Made by a program: the position numbers and the translations under genes | Part shown: piece by piece, positions 1-13,670 of the stretch | How positions within the stretch are numbered: the stretch's first letter is position 1 | Layout of the letters: each line of letters begins with the position of its first letter | Assembly (NCBI RefSeq): GCF_000003815.2 | Contig: NC_049995.1 | Coordinates: forward strand, 7,129,576 to 7,193,575 | DNA length: 64,000 nucleotides | Reading direction: 5' to 3' | From: Branchiostoma floridae | Taxonomy: Eukaryota; Chordata; Leptocardii; Amphioxiformes; Branchiostomatidae | The notes under the pieces: model-generated | The model's database searches: none | Told to the model about the DNA's origin: nothing | The model's input: only the letters and a program-made list of their open reading frames with translations

Positions 1-600
1 AATGTCCTGGAAGCGAGTGAAATTTCCGGGGATGATGTTTTGAAGCCCCAATAAAGAAAAGATTCGGTATAGAGGCAAACAATGGTAAATTTAGTGGTCA
101 TTCAGAACACAATTCTTATCATAGTGAAGCTAAATTCTGTTAATGGCCAACAGCGCAGCCCCCTATTACTTCCTTTTTCTGGAATTTAATTTTCTCGAAC
201 AGAGTGAAATTTCCGATAATGAGTTTTTGAAGCCATGGTACAGAGTGAATGTGGTATAGAGCTATAAAAATGGGTCTACAAAACTTGTAATAGTGGACCT
301 GCAGTCTATAATAATCACCAAAAGTTCGATTCCCCCCCCCCCCCCTTACTTCCTTTCCCTGGAATTTAATTTACTGGAACAGAGTGAAATTTCCGTCAAT
401 GAGTTTTGAAGCTATGGTACGGAATAGATGGGACATAGAGGTATAGAATTGGGTTGAGAAGACAATAATGGGCCGATTGTCTGGTAAGTATTTTATTGTA
501 ATCACCAACTAAGTTCGCCAGTCTCAGATCACACACACACACCCCTTTACTTCCTTTCCCTGGAATTTAATTTCCCGGAACAGAGTGAAATTTCCGGCGA
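1..600 (+). repeat. Tandem repeat, about 180-200 bp unit, over 3 copies, cut by the window start
   Basis: ACTTCCTTTCCCTGGAATTT and GAACAGAGTGAAATTTCCG recur near 170, 350 and 550, with CACCCC or C-run spacers. It continues to the left of the window. Confidence 0.85.
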
Positions 601-3600
601 AGAGGAACTGAATCCAGCTCACTGGCAGAAGCAAACATCGATCATTTCAGCCAGAGTTATTACCTGGAAGGAGGCGGAACGATCACTGGCTGCGTGCAGC
701 GCTGATAAGAGGGCTTCATAAGAAAGATATCTCTCTCCCTCCCAATGAGTAAGCGCCCAGGAGAGATGCGAAAACGATTGAAAAACAGCCCTTTAAAACG
801 GGTTAACGTCGTGCGTACGTCGATAAGGCTATAAAAGCGTCACCGAAGGGATGCAACAATTAAAATCGATGTTGTATCATGAATCTAAGTCAGAGTAATA
901 TTCTGGATTATATGGTTATTAGTTATTCCATTGAACAACCTTGACTCAATTTTCAAAGTCATATAGACCGTTCCGGGCACCTTGTATATAGACAAAACCT
1001 ATAACAGGAAATGAACTTGAACAAATTGCAAGTTACAGCGCTATAGGATGGGAAGACTTAAGGGCTAAGTAAATGGGAATTTAAAGGTTATCTTGTCTCA
1101 TTGATTCTTAATGTCAGACTAAGACCCGTGAAGACGTTGTTGGTTCTCGGATGAGAAGGCGCGGGAATTTACGACACGGACACTTGAAGACACCTTGGGA
1201 AGTGCTCGAGGAACTTTTGCCGAAGGAGGAAAATTTAGCCTACATAGCAGGCTCTCTGGGCCTCTTTTCGCCCTTTTTTTGCTCATAATACACTTTCGCC
1301 GGCAGTGCAAGCGACCCGATATCGAAAGGTTAAAGAAAAATGTGAAAGAACGAAAGAATAAAAGCATGAAACAAAAAGATATAGAGAGGAAGGTGTAGGG
1401 GGTAAACATATCTTGAAAGCGTTAAACATACGAAGTTTGTGAAAATGGCGTCAAAACGAATTATAACAAATTATATTCCAACCATTTGTCTATAACACAC
1501 ATTAGCCAGTACATTACACGTTCCACTCTCCAGCACGTACATGCTTTTCCCTGGTTACTGACTTTGGTCATGTGTCGTGTTTTTCTTCTTTTTCTTTTTT
1601 CAAATCTTAATTTATTTCAATACACAGAACAAACAAGTGGTATATACATCAATACACACAAACAAACAAAGAAACAAATGGTATAACGTTATATAGTTAA
1701 AAGATAGTTACACAATGCCCCCAGCGTGCTGTCACAAGCCAGCAAGTCCAACCTTCACAGCCTGCCAGTCTCCGGGTACAACAAACTTGGACCAAGGTCA
1801 GCAGGAACAAACTTGTACACATACTAAGACAAACAGACCAAAACAATACCTCCGTTCCCACGGAGGTAATAAGACACAGCACTACTCTGCCATTATACTC
1901 ACCCCGCCAGATCTAATTATGGTTTGGTCCGACCGAAATTGCTTTTAAAGGGATCGATATCTACGACATCAGTAATCTATCTTAACCTCATTGAGAACTT
2001 TCGGCATGAGGACCAATTCTGTTTAACGACTGGCGCAGACATATCATGGTACATCAATGGACTTGTCAGACTACTTCTACTTGAATGTGCAGTGGAAGGG
2101 TAATGGGCGAGGGAGTGAATATAGTAGAATATATAGCATTAAATATTAAGTAGATACATGTACTGGTTTATATGGACATAGGTTTTGGGGAAAAAGAGCA
2201 TTGCTTAGAAAAAAGGCTAGCGGACTTGTCAGCTCACCCGCTGTACGTGCTAATACGTGCTGTCTAAGTGCCAAAATGTGGGAAATCTTTTGGGATCCGT
2301 AAGTTGTAAGTACCGCCTCCGTACGAACTCGTGGGGAATCCGACGGATTTTGGAGCACGCAAACACGCCGTAGAACTTTACGTGCTGGCAAAACTTTGTG
2401 TGCCATCGGGCTGCGGATTTGCCCCCAGTACGACGACGCACCTGCCCTGTACAGCCTGAACATTTTCAGAAATACGTGGCGGACGTGGCCTCCCAAAAAT
2501 CGTACGGACAAATTGCACGCACGGTGGGTTGTGCCCTTAGCTTTAACGTCCCATCCTAAGGACTTGCAACACTTTGCAATAGCGTGCATGTCAGGTGAGC
2601 GACACATCCGGAACCGGAACACGGCTTCAAGTTCCAGAGACAGGGCCGCTAACCACTGGACTACTAACACTACATTCCTCATACTACTCTCTTACGATTT
2701 CAAACACTTTCTACTTCACAGGTGTTAAGTGACCCATTTCCCATACACTTCAACAAACGAGGCGTTCCACACTTGCAAGTCATCGAAAAGGCTTAACCAG
2801 CAATCTTGCGGCCATCTAAAGACTCATTGACCTATTTTTCGTCATATTTGTGCCAGCCCTAGAGCATCGCCCAACCGCGGTAATACATAATAACATACAT
2901 GCGGTATCATACTGGGACAGCTGACGTGAGCAGTTATTAATTTCTGCTTGGCCTAGCCAGGCAGGATATTAAAAAGATTTTCCCCGTCGGCGGGATTTGT
3001 TTATGAATTGGTCGATAGTCAACGTTAACACATAATTCATTTATTTACTGGTTTATTGGTTTGTGTGTTCAGCACACACAGCCAGGACTGCCCAACTAGC
3101 ATGTGGCTATAGCTTTGCTGACAGAGACAAAGACAATATAAATGGAACCTAACATAGACAGCATAACAATCAAGCATAACTTGGATGAACAAAAATGGGC
3201 ATAAGTATAAGTGCCATGATGATAATATGTTGAATTGCTTTATATCTATCCTCTTTTTGCCACCTTTTTTCATTAACAAAAACTGTTAAAACACATCATC
3301 GGTCAGTCGGTCGACGTGCTTACACACGACGATGTTATACCGCCCCTTACGGGGTGATATACCCTTTCGAATACAAGACGGGGATGTGCCAGGTCTCCCG
3401 TCCATTAAAATTAAACACAAATTGGGACACAAATATGTTTTTTCATTTTACTGAACGCAGTGGGACTTGGGTTCGCGCCAAAAAAACACTAAACGGCTGA
3501 CGGTCAACAGCATTACAGCGAAGCGAAGCAACCACATGGATACACGAAAAATATAGTCCAGAAATAGGTACAAAGCACCAAAACGTCAAACTATCATTCA

Positions 3601-3761
3601 ATCACTGTGGACTATGACCGGTCGCGGTGACGCATGCTTTGCCACCGAAAGACCTGCTTGTAAATTGAAGTCATTGACACACTGCGAACCTCAAAGTGCT
3701 GCGTTGAGAGGCTCTTTGGGGTCCTTTCATTAGTTGTAGTAAAAGCCCGTTTGACATACAC
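601..3761. other. No supported gene
   Basis: Unique-looking AT-rich sequence. The 178-codon minus-strand frame at 2146-2682 shows no domain, and one end resembles a tRNA-like repeat head (TAGTCCAGTGGTTAGCGGC). I see no splice-consistent coding. Confidence 0.6.
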
Positions 3762-4197
3762 TAGGGGTGGGCTCTACCGGTACAGAAAATAAAAGTACGG
3801 TCCAGGTCCAGAGGATCAGATCCAGGTCCGGACCTGAATCTGCACCTAATTGTGAATGGGCGACACTCAAAACAAGAATACATTTCGCTACAAACAAAGG
3901 AATCTGTTTGGTGGAGAAACCAATCTTCACGTAAACAACTGCTTCTGTTAAATTAGACCAAGCTTGACTGTAGAAACTTGATAAAACTGACTATCATCTC
4001 TACTTGCTATTTTTCTTACCAATAAGCCTCAAAGCACGTGAACGCCTGCCGCTGTAGTGAAGTATAATCTGTTCATTTTCTAATTAGTCCAATAATTAAC
4101 ATCCTGTCCACTAGATTTTTTCAGGTTCAATTTTTCTGGCCCGTTCCAACAAAAAAAAAAAAAAACGGTTTTGTTGAAGTTGATTTACCCACCCCTA
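3762..4197. mobile_element. hAT-like element copy
   Basis: Begins TAGGGGTGGGCTCTACCGGTACAG, ends CCACCCCTA, and is flanked by ACATACAC on the left and CCATACAC on the right (7 of 8 matching). Contains GGTCCAGGTCCAG-type words as in the copy at 41992. Confidence 0.75.
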
Positions 4198-4473
4198 CCA
4201 TACACGCAGTGATTTTCACAAACATGTTGTGCGACCGGAAAGGGCCGTATGTATTACGTCACACGTCTGGGTTTTGTCAATTATTCATGTGAGAGTAACA
4301 CGGAAGTTGAGGATGATTTGATGGGAAGGGAACATAAGTGCGTGTCATTCACGGTGAGTGGTTAGGGCAACATTATTATTATATAATGTTACACATGCTT
4401 ATTACATATTACGTGACAGCAAGAATAAACTGAGGGAAGGAAGAAAAGACAAATGTTTAAAAAAGGGTAAAGA

Positions 4474-4710
4474 GGGAGAACAAGGAAAGTAAGTAAGAAA
4501 GAAAGAACGAAGGAAAGAAAGAAGGAACAAAGAAAGAAAAAAGGAAAAGGAACGAAGGAAAGAAGGAAAAAAGAAAGAATCAAAAGAAGAAAGACAGGGA
4601 GAAAGAAAGCTAGAAAGAGAGCTAGAAAGAAAGAAAGAAAGAGAGCTAAACGAGACAGAGAGAGAAAGAAAGAAAGAAAGAAAGAAAAAAAGGAAAGAAA
4701 AAGAAAAGGA
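4474..4710 (+). repeat. GAAA/GGAAA purine-rich simple repeat
   Basis: About 240 bp of AAGAAAGAAAG with scattered C and T. Minus-strand ORFs of S/F/L are artefacts. Confidence 0.95.
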
Positions 4711-5496
4711 AAATAGGGCACATTTAACATCTTTATATACTGCTTCATCCTGCCTCTGCAACAAAGTTCAGTCGGTCAATATCTCTTTTAAATGTTAATG
4801 ACTTTGAATGGCAGGGGAAGAAACCCGACCTGACAGCGGAGGCGGGCTTCCTGCCCCGGCAAATGCCAGCATGCCAGACTGGGCAGATGATATATCTCAG
4901 CCCCAATGGGACTAGGCAGGACTATGATGTATTGCACATTTATCCCCTGGCTCGGTCGATCGATATCATGCCGATTCCGGGGCTTATTACCCACCAATGG
5001 ACATCGTCTAATCGTAACGGCCTGAATTCAAATCGCAGGGGTCACAAATTGTGACCATTTGCTGCAAAGATGTTGTATCCGTGATGTTTTCAGCTTGTAA
5101 AAGATTAGGAGAGCTATAATATGGCAAGGAGATGGGGTTTTGTAATAGCATCTTTGCAGACTTCTCGAGGACGCCTTGTGACTACTTAATAGTGAATCGC
5201 ACGTAGCAGCTTTTACCTAGTCGGTAGAGAGTCTGAAAATGTGAGAGTTTATTATTAATAGAAAATAGAGAAATTAATTTACACATTTTCAGCTAATGCG
5301 ATAGCATTGTATCACTGTTCGCCTAAAGTGGCCCTAAATACCCATGGCACAGCCTACTCTTATAAGGCCTTATAACACTAACCTTTAAACCATATAGTGA
5401 CACACAAGGCGGCAAGTTCCTTGATGTTTCAGTATGGTAGCAGGTTATAATTCTTACAGGCAGTGGTTGCTAGCCACCCCCTTTCCCAATTTTACG

Positions 5497-5630
5497 TCCC
5501 TTACTGAATGCAGGTGCAGCCCCAACCGATGCCTTCGCAAGATTGAACCAGGGGTATTCCTGTTACCAACTGATTGGATCCAGGAGACACAGCGAGGCTG
5601 CTACCACTTAAGCTACAGGGACATCCCCCT
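5497..5630 (-). mobile_element. tRNA-derived SINE, second copy
   Basis: On the minus strand: GGATGTCCCTGTAGCTTAAG, then GTTGGTAACAGGAATACCCC and TGGTTCAATCTTGCG, in the same order as the SINE at 15182. More diverged; the B-box is changed. Confidence 0.75.
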
Positions 5631-6720
5631 GTTAAACACTGCTGTACAGAATATTGAAACTGCCGTTTGCTCCAAAGGAAAGATTCAAAAGTAGGACTAG
5701 GCGGTAAACGAAACTGACAGATGTAACGTAGTAGTATTTGTGTATTATATATATAGATTTGTCCTAACCACAACAAAGCCTGAACATCACATGGAACATT
5801 CTTCTTTTGTTTATACAACACACATAATGAAATATTTATTTAGCCATATTGTAGAATTGTATCACCACTATAGGGTTAGGGGCACTCAGTGCTGGATTTA
5901 TTTGTTTGCAAAGAAGTTAAGTCTCAAACGTAAATCGTAGAACAGATCGGGCATATAGGGCAAAAAAGAAATATCATGTTCAAACATGTAACGTTATAAC
6001 GTTATATGCATGCCGATTTGTGTTTACGAATGAATAAGAATTCAAAGTTCAAAGAAATAATTCCTCTGTAGGTATAGATGTCAAAGTAATGTCACAGTTG
6101 TTGTTGTACCTGTTCAGTTTAGTTTGTGTGTCCCACTTTGTATGTATCCCTGCTGGAATTTTGCCTTCCATATCAGAAGTATAAATCTTGAATTCTCAGA
6201 GCACCGCAGCCGTCTTATGTCTGTAGTTTCACTCAACCAAGGCCCCAAAGGTGCACGGTGAATGCATAATGTCAGTACTTTTCCCTCTCAACATTTCAGA
6301 TCGAATTTGCGGTTATTTCGGCTGGTATGCCTGCCACTCTAGATAACGTTCGGGACAGCACTGAACGCGTTACGACAGGTAAAGTGAAATGCTTTATAGC
6401 CAAACTCTTTCGATAGAACGGAAGATGCATTTTTTTTTCCATTTCAAGATTGGCGGAGAAGCTTTCTGATTGGTCCGCAGAGACGACAGTTATCCCTACG
6501 TCATTAAGCTGTCAGAGGGAAAGTATTATGGATTAGCCTGTGTGTCTCGGTGTTAGGAAAACGTCCATTTGTGGAACGTGGTTTTCCTTGGAGACGCCGG
6601 TAAAAGGAAGAGGGCAGACGCCTGGGGACTCGAGGTGGCCGTAATAGCTAACCTCTCGGCCTCGTTTTTCCATAATAACGTCGCCTGCTGTCTTACGTAA
6701 GGCCATGTTGGTATGATTTT

Positions 6721-7220
6721 ATGGATGACATCAGCGCGCGCATCAATTTTTGGTTGTTTCCAAAAATGAAAAAAAAAAAGTTTTCAACCTTATTCTAAAT
6801 CTAACTTGAAAATAAGCAATTAATATAAATGCATTTAAGTTCGCGGGGATTTGATTTCGCGGTAGCGGGAAAAGGACTTTTCGCGGTGGTTTTAAGTTCA
6901 CGGTGAAGTGGCCACCGCGAAAACTGCGAACATTAAACCACCGCGAAAGTTTCTGCATTTACATTATATGCCGTGAATTGTAAAAACAAATATCGGAAAA
7001 CGTATACTACAGTCAAAGAACATTACAAGGTCAAAGAAGATGTGAAAGATAAAAAATTAAGAATTGTTCGGTATACTCTAACAATTGTGTTCAGTCATTT
7101 GTTCAACCTTCTTGACCACTTTATAGCGTTCGTAATGAAGGCAACTTTTTTTGGTCAAACTTTTCTTATTCGCACGTTCGAATCAGTTTTTAGATTCCCA
7201 GAGAAGATGCCATCCATATA
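6721..7220. mobile_element. Inverted-repeat element, ATGGATGACATC family, copy 1
   Basis: ATGGATGACATCAGCGCGCG at the left, GATGCCATCCATATA at the right. Interior words GTTCAACCTTCTTGACC and TTCGTAATG recur in the copies at 25672 and 34167. A second element is inserted at 6825-6962. Confidence 0.7.
6825..6962. mobile_element. TTCGCGG-type MITE, copy 1, nested
   Basis: TAAATGCATTTAAGTTCGCGG to AAGTTTCTGCATTTACA, filled with TTTCGCGGT and ACCGCGAAA words. Inserted in the element at 6721-7220. Confidence 0.8.
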
Positions 7221-7299
7221 ATCAAATCAACATGGCCTAAGCCAGGGCCACACAGATATAACGCGGCACACTTGTCACCACTTCTTGCTAACAATGTAG

Positions 7300-9740
7300 C
7301 TTTCCACTTTGATGAATCATCAGAGATGATGACACAGAATAACAATTTAGGACACTAAAGCTTTCACTGCTTGAAGTGAAATTTGATAGAAGAACTTTAT
7401 TGCGCAACGATCGTACACTGTACAATGTATGGCAAAAAAAGAAGAAGAAACAAACTTATCATCCTAATTACTAAAACAAGTATCAAACTTAGTACATATG
7501 CAGATTATGAATATAGAATGAAATTGGCATCCTAATTTCTAGAACAATAAGAGTTAGCCTAAATCATTGATATTGTATTACAATCGAGTGGGTCTAATTA
7601 TGAGTTTCGGCATTTTTTCTTATGACAAAGCAGTCTTTTATATATTTACCTATTTTAGCATGGTGGGAGTTGTTACATCTGAATATATAATCAAATCTGT
7701 CTGTATCATTGAGTCTCTTAAAATCTGTTGTATTTGATTCGAGGAAAACGAATGTGAATAACTCATTACGTGAAACATTGTACCTACTGCACATCATGAC
7801 AAAGTGAAATTCATCTTCAATTTGATATAACTCGGCACAGTTGTCGCCACTTCTTTCTAACAATATAGCTATTCACTTTGATGAATGAAACGATTTGACT
7901 GCTTGAGGTGAATTTGTACATAGTCGCCTCGCATTCTGTGCAGTTCAGGAAAGGGCAACAAAATAGCACAGCACAGTTTATAAAATTTTATTCTAACGAT
8001 TCTGATATTCAGTTTGAGTAATGATTAGTAGAATAACAATTTAGGACACTTAAGGTTTCACTGCTTGAAGTAAAATTTGCTTCTTATTGAATTTCAAATC
8101 GCCTTGTTTGCTGTCTAGTACAGGAAAGGGCAACACAAAAGAGCACAGCACAGTTTCAACCACTAACGAATACGATATTCAGTTTGATAAAGGGTGAGTA
8201 GGATAACAATTTAAGACAAAAGTTTTTACTGCTTAGAGTGAAATTTGCTTCCCATTGAATTTTTATACATGTATACTCGCCTCACTTGCTGTCTAATACA
8301 GGGAAGGGCCATACAAAATAGCACAGCACAGTTCATACAATTCTTTCTGACAATTCTAATATTAAATTTGACTAACGATGAAAGCACATTTCAATGAGAC
8401 GTTAGATTTAATTTTGAGTAAAAGTTTGGGTCCCTTAAGCAGTGAAGGTTTCACCGTTTAAAATAAAATGTTCTTCTAACTGATTTTGTAAAAAAAAATG
8501 CTGTCTTCTAAAAGCAGAGCTACGACGAATAACGCCGTTCTCACCACTTCTTGCACATAAGTCAGATTGAGTCAGAAGTCAGAAACCGCATTTTTAAGGA
8601 TTTGATATTAAAAACCATTTTTCTTCCTTTAAGATATCAGATCAGATATCTCATTTGATTATTGAGGAATATGTTTCTTTTTTCCAGGAGATAATAATGA
8701 AGAATTGGGGCAACTAAAGGTTTCACTGTTTGAAGTGAATTTTGCTCCCGGTTGAGTTTTCATTAAATCGCCTCATCTGCTTTTTCTGCGGGGAAGTTCC
8801 AAAAATAACGACACAGAACAGATTTGACTGGAACACGGTTCAGATACTGGTGTTGAATTAGGTAAATAACGAAATCATATTTCAAGGTAATGATGATGTA
8901 AAATAACAATTTGTCCAATAGCAGTTTAGCCTTTTGAAGTGAAAAATACTTTTGATTGAATTTGTACATAAACACCTCGCTTACTTTTTTTTCTTTTGGA
9001 TGGAAACATCAAAAAGAACTACTAAAGGAAAATAATTCAGACGATCAATCTTATCATATAATGATAAAAGTATATTCAAAGAGATACTGTATAACAACGG
9101 GTTTGGTCGCTAACGGTTTTATCATTTGAATTTGCTTTTAACTCAATTTTTATTTAACATCTAATGATCTACAGCCATACAAAGATTAAGCACTTTTATC
9201 AATGAAGAATCATTTTCAAATATTCATTTGATTAATGGTGAAAGCATATTTGAAGGATTTCATGTTGAAAATAACATTTTCCATATACCGATTATCTTCT
9301 ACAAAGCAGGACTACAAAGAACCATAAAGAACAGTTATGAGTCATCTGGAAAACAATTTGGATATTCAATCTAAATGATGAAAATATATATCAATGGAAT
9401 GGTACTGAAGAGCAATGGTTTCATCATCTGAAATGAAATTCGCTTTAGATTAGATTTTCCTCTTATGATTACAGTAGAAAAACCCAACCGATCCGATGCA
9501 ACCACATCCTTTAATGTAGCAATAAATATAGATATTCTAGTCTGAGGTCACAGAGAACAACAGCATGCTAGCACATTAGGCACTGAAAAACGATTTGGAT
9601 ATATATGATGAATGGTATAAGTATAATTCAAAAAGATCATGTCATAATATAACGGTTTGGGTGACCACGGGTTTCCACAATTTAAGTGAAATTTGTTTTT
9701 GATTGAATTTACCTCCAACGACCACACTGGAAAACACATT
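7300..9740. repeat. Decayed tandem repeat, unit about 175-190 bp
   Basis: AACAATTTAGGACACT, TTTCACTGCTTGAAGTGAAATTTG and AGCACAGCACAGTT recur in the same order (for example the last near 7960, 8140 and 8320). Later units are weaker. About a dozen units, with a LINE remnant inserted at 7.4-7.9 kb. Confidence 0.7.
7594..7863 (-). pseudogene. LINE reverse-transcriptase 3'-end remnant
   Basis: A frame reads IEDEFHFVMMCSRYNVSRNE and ends IGKYIKDCFVIRKNAE, the zinc-knuckle-like C-terminal tail common in animal LINE polymerases (IEDE-HF---C--Y---R). The rest of the polymerase is absent. It interrupts the surrounding decayed tandem repeat. Confidence 0.7.
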
Positions 9741-12700
9741 GCTGGACCGTTTTATATCAAATTTTCTCTCCAACCGTTCTTAATCCAAGTCAACAAGAGT
9801 TCGAAGATCTCAGGCTTCCGTGAAATGTGAAATGTTTCTCCTGTGTCCTGTTTACTTGAAGCCCATTGATTCTGCAAATAAGGTTTTGATTAACAAAACA
9901 TATCCAAGGATCACTTCCTGTCACAAAACGATGAACATGACTAGCATATTAAAAAAAAATTCCTCACTGTAAAAACACAAACCAAAAACAATACCCCCTG
10001 TGAATTAGTAGCCTATTCCATTGACCCCATGACCTGGAATGTCTGTCATGTCTGATACACGCACGACTAGTTCTACCAGCTCTAGTTCTACCAACTTTGC
10101 TTCCTGTCACTCCCACAAATATGACCCTTATGAGAACATTATCTTAACACTCCTTTCCTGCATTGTACTTAATTTACAGTGTATTAAGATAACTACAAAT
10201 ACACATTGTCAAGAAAACGTACATTGAAGCAAACATCCATAAGAGCACACATGAATACAAACATACAGACTCGCTGAAAACAAAACATCCATACACGGAA
10301 GACAAATAAAAAACGCTGTTACAGTCAGGTATTTTGTCCACTAGTACTTTATTTTCCTGTTTGATAGTCACAATGACTGTAAGAGTTAATGTCTAGCCCA
10401 CGGACTTTCTTCATATGAATAAAGTCCTATGCATGGGCTTGGTCCGATGCTGACTGCGAACGTCAGATAAAGCTGTATATACATTTCGCTGAATATGTTC
10501 CGTACAATATTCCACCTTTGAAGCTATTAATAAAATATCTTTTGTACATGGCATATATCACTGCAGTGTACCTTCCTCCCTGGTGCATACCTAATGGGTT
10601 TGAAATATGTGAGGATTTTTTTTCCTCCTTTATGTATCACCCACCCACCAAGAGGAGCGGCGGCGCTGCAAGTCTTGTGTGTCCTCCGGAGATGTATTAA
10701 CAGCTATGTTTGAACTTTTTTCTTCTTTGATAATACCCTGCAAGCTGGCTTTATTATAACGTTATGGATGACATTTGTGGGCGCATCAATATTTGTCCGT
10801 TAAAACAAAAAAGCTCTCAACCGTACTGTAAAGCATACAAAAAAGCTGCAAAGTGAGAAAATAAATGACCTCAATTGCAACGAAATGCTTGTATTGGAAA
10901 CAGGATACTAATGTCAGGCATTGCCACTTTTTCTGTCGTAAAACGTGCTGGTTTGCCGTAAACGTACCCTTTCCACAAAATGTATTCTGAGCCCGAAGCG
11001 AAGTTTCCGAAATCCTTTCAAGGCGTAAATGTATATCATATGTGCAATACTAGTAATTTCTTCAACCTTTCTGAAAACTTACACTTTATAAGGAAGATTA
11101 TTTTGGCCAGCTTTTTTTTACATGCTCGCATCAATGTTGCAGTACGCAGAGGATGTCAATAGTATAATCATATCAGTATGACCAGCGGTTACGCATTATT
11201 GTTAGATCCATATACGCAAGGTGCTGCCATTGTTTATTTGGGTATATTTGCCCCCTCTTTGACTGGCATTTATAATAGTGCACTTTTAAGGGTTACGAAT
11301 CACTTTACGTGTGAAGAGTTAGATGTCAAATCCTCCAAAAATTCGGTTAACAAAAACATGCTACCAGAAATGACGATCAAATAATATAATATAGGTTTTT
11401 TCACTCAGAAAATGACAAAAAAGCAAACCAGCGTTAAAGCTTAAACATCTTACCCTTAATATTGTGCCCATGTAACGTTGTGAGAATTATGAAATTACGA
11501 TGGGTTAGCTATAGGAGTTTGATTGCATTATTCCACATTGGTCTAGAATCATATTTCGTAGTTTACTGAAACATGAATAATGCAATTTAGGTCTTTCGCC
11601 TGCCTTAATTATGATCCAATTATTGGCATACAAATTTGCATAATGTACATTAATTCCTATACTGAAATTATATATGCAAGTACATGATCCAATGTGGCGG
11701 ACAGTTCGTACGACATCGCCACGTGACTACAGACTACATACTTTAAAAGAGCAAATGTCTTCGAAGGCTTCATTTTTAAGGTTTAACATGGTAACCGCTT
11801 CACTGCGAATTTAACGTAACCACGGTAATAATTGTTCTGTCTTATGACCCCCCCCACCCCTGTCTTATAGTGAACCATCACGAACATGCCATTTCATCCT
11901 TCCAGCGAAAAAAGTGAGTGCGAAATAAAATCTCATTTTACAGTATAAACACTTTTTATTCATTTAGACACAAATGAACCGAGGAAACAATCATCTAAAC
12001 CACCGTACACGTATGCAACCACTAAATTCAAAGAAGACATACTTTCCTTTTTTTTTTTTGGCGTGAGGTATAAAGAAAATGGTAACGTTGATTGACCCAT
12101 ATCCGCTGGGTAACCTATATCCGTTGTATTTTATAAGACAGTGTATTCAGGGGCATTAAGCCGACGAATGGTGGTTTCAAACGGCAATATTTTGAAGAAA
12201 ATGCAATCTGAAGCAACCGTCCGTCGATTTTATACGAGCGTTTCTATCCTTCTATGGATGGATTTAGGCTTAGTAACCCCAAGGATAAAGGTGAACGAAC
12301 TTTACAGAATAGAAACCCCGATAAAAACGTAAAATAAAAACACAACCGGCCGCGGGGACGACTCTCTGCTTGGAGAGTAAAGAAGACACACTTGTAAGAT
12401 AAACAGTGAAGGCGGTGCCTCCTTGACAGCTCAATAATGAACAGAAGTGATGCGGAGCCTAGAGTACCGTCTCTATCAGTACCCCCACCGACGCGACAGT
12501 TGTTACGCACATCTGCGCTACCTGCGGGCGATACAGACGCAATTATGTCGTCTCTACAGGAGACAAGTTGGACAGACAAGCTACGGAGCTTATCTACCAG
12601 CAACTCGGGAAAACACACCGACGGCGGGGACGGTCTAGTGGTTAGCCTGTGTTTGTCGCTGGCTGGGGTCAACGACCCCCTCATGGGGCAGCAACTGTGG

Positions 12701-13406
12701 GGCCGGCCGCTAGGAGCGCGATTTTAGCCAGGCTAGTCTTAGTAGTAGTTGGCGATCCAGATTTTGAACCACTTAAATAATTATTACCTTTCCCATGTAT
12801 GTTATATTTTCAGAAGCGTCTGTTTGTCTGTTTGTGGACAGCATACCTGTTGTGGATAAATTTTGATAATTTCTACATAGAATCATTTGTTTGCAATGTT
12901 TTGTTGAAACTAAAAACGATTAGATCGTGCGCCACTAGCAGCTTTCCGTGGTACTGCAGAGGAACTTTTTGTTTTGATATATCGCGATCTGGACCAGATA
13001 AGAACAGTTTACAACTTATTTATTTATTCATCTCAAAACGGGTGAGTGGCCCCTACAACTTTTGAAAGATATGGTCTTCATGTTTGACACATAACTCATG
13101 ACGCATTTCGCCGCGCATGCGTACTTACAATGTCGACCCTTATCTCGAAATTTGCCCTCAAATTCTGGCAGAATTATTGGAAATCCATGAATAAGGAACA
13201 GTAATGATTATCCAAAACGGAAATTGTTTTACGTGTCCTTTGAGCCGTCAGGACCTTGTTTGAGGAGAGCTACAGAAGAAACATTCATCACATATGTAGA
13301 AGAGAGTGCAATCTTGTCCCCATGTGCGCTGGATAAAAACCTCTGAGATACCATGGGCCATGTGACTAATTTCGGCTGTGATCATGCGAGCGCCCAAAAG
13401 CCAAAG
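9741..13406. other. No supported gene; one GC-rich open stretch at 12437-12727
   Basis: Apart from the element at 10763-11166, nothing recognised. At 12437-12727 two overlapping plus frames are open in GC-rich DNA (one reads MMRSLEYRLYQYPHRRDSCY). TCTAGTGGTTAGCCTGTG near its end is tRNA-like, so a repeat is as likely as an exon. Confidence 0.5.
10763..11166. mobile_element. ATGGATGACATC family, copy 2 (diverged)
   Basis: TATGGATGACATTTGTGGGCGCATCAAT at one end, GCAGAGGATGTCAATA at the other, with CTCTCAACCGTACTGTAAA inside as in copy 3. Confidence 0.55.
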
Positions 13407-13670
13407 TAGGTGGTACATGTATCTCACTGCATTTGGGGCACGCGTGCGGCACTGTGGAGTTCGTTCACTGCGGCACTGTGCTATTTTATTGTCACAGTGC
13501 TATTTTCGCCGTAATTTAGATATTACGTAACACGAAAAAGTTTTGACTTAGAAGCCAGAAAAATTCACAGAACGTAAGAAAATTCGTTTTTATCTCTGAA
13601 ATTCGTTGTGTAATCTTTCGAACCCTGCAGTGCCTCACCGGTGCCCCAAGTGCAGTGAGACACCACCTTA
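13407..13670. mobile_element. Inverted-repeat element, same family as 46820-47065
   Basis: AGGTGGTA...ATCTCACTGCA and TGCAGTGAGACACCACCT ends. It sits between two copies of a roughly 45-bp direct repeat (TTTCGGCTGTG...GCCCAAAA...CCAAAGTA) at about 13365-13409 and 13672-13715. Confidence 0.75.

Noticed and set aside
2146..2682. 178-codon minus-strand ORF
   Set aside because: No recognisable domain, no splice context, and it includes a tRNA-like repeat head; probably chance or a repeat.
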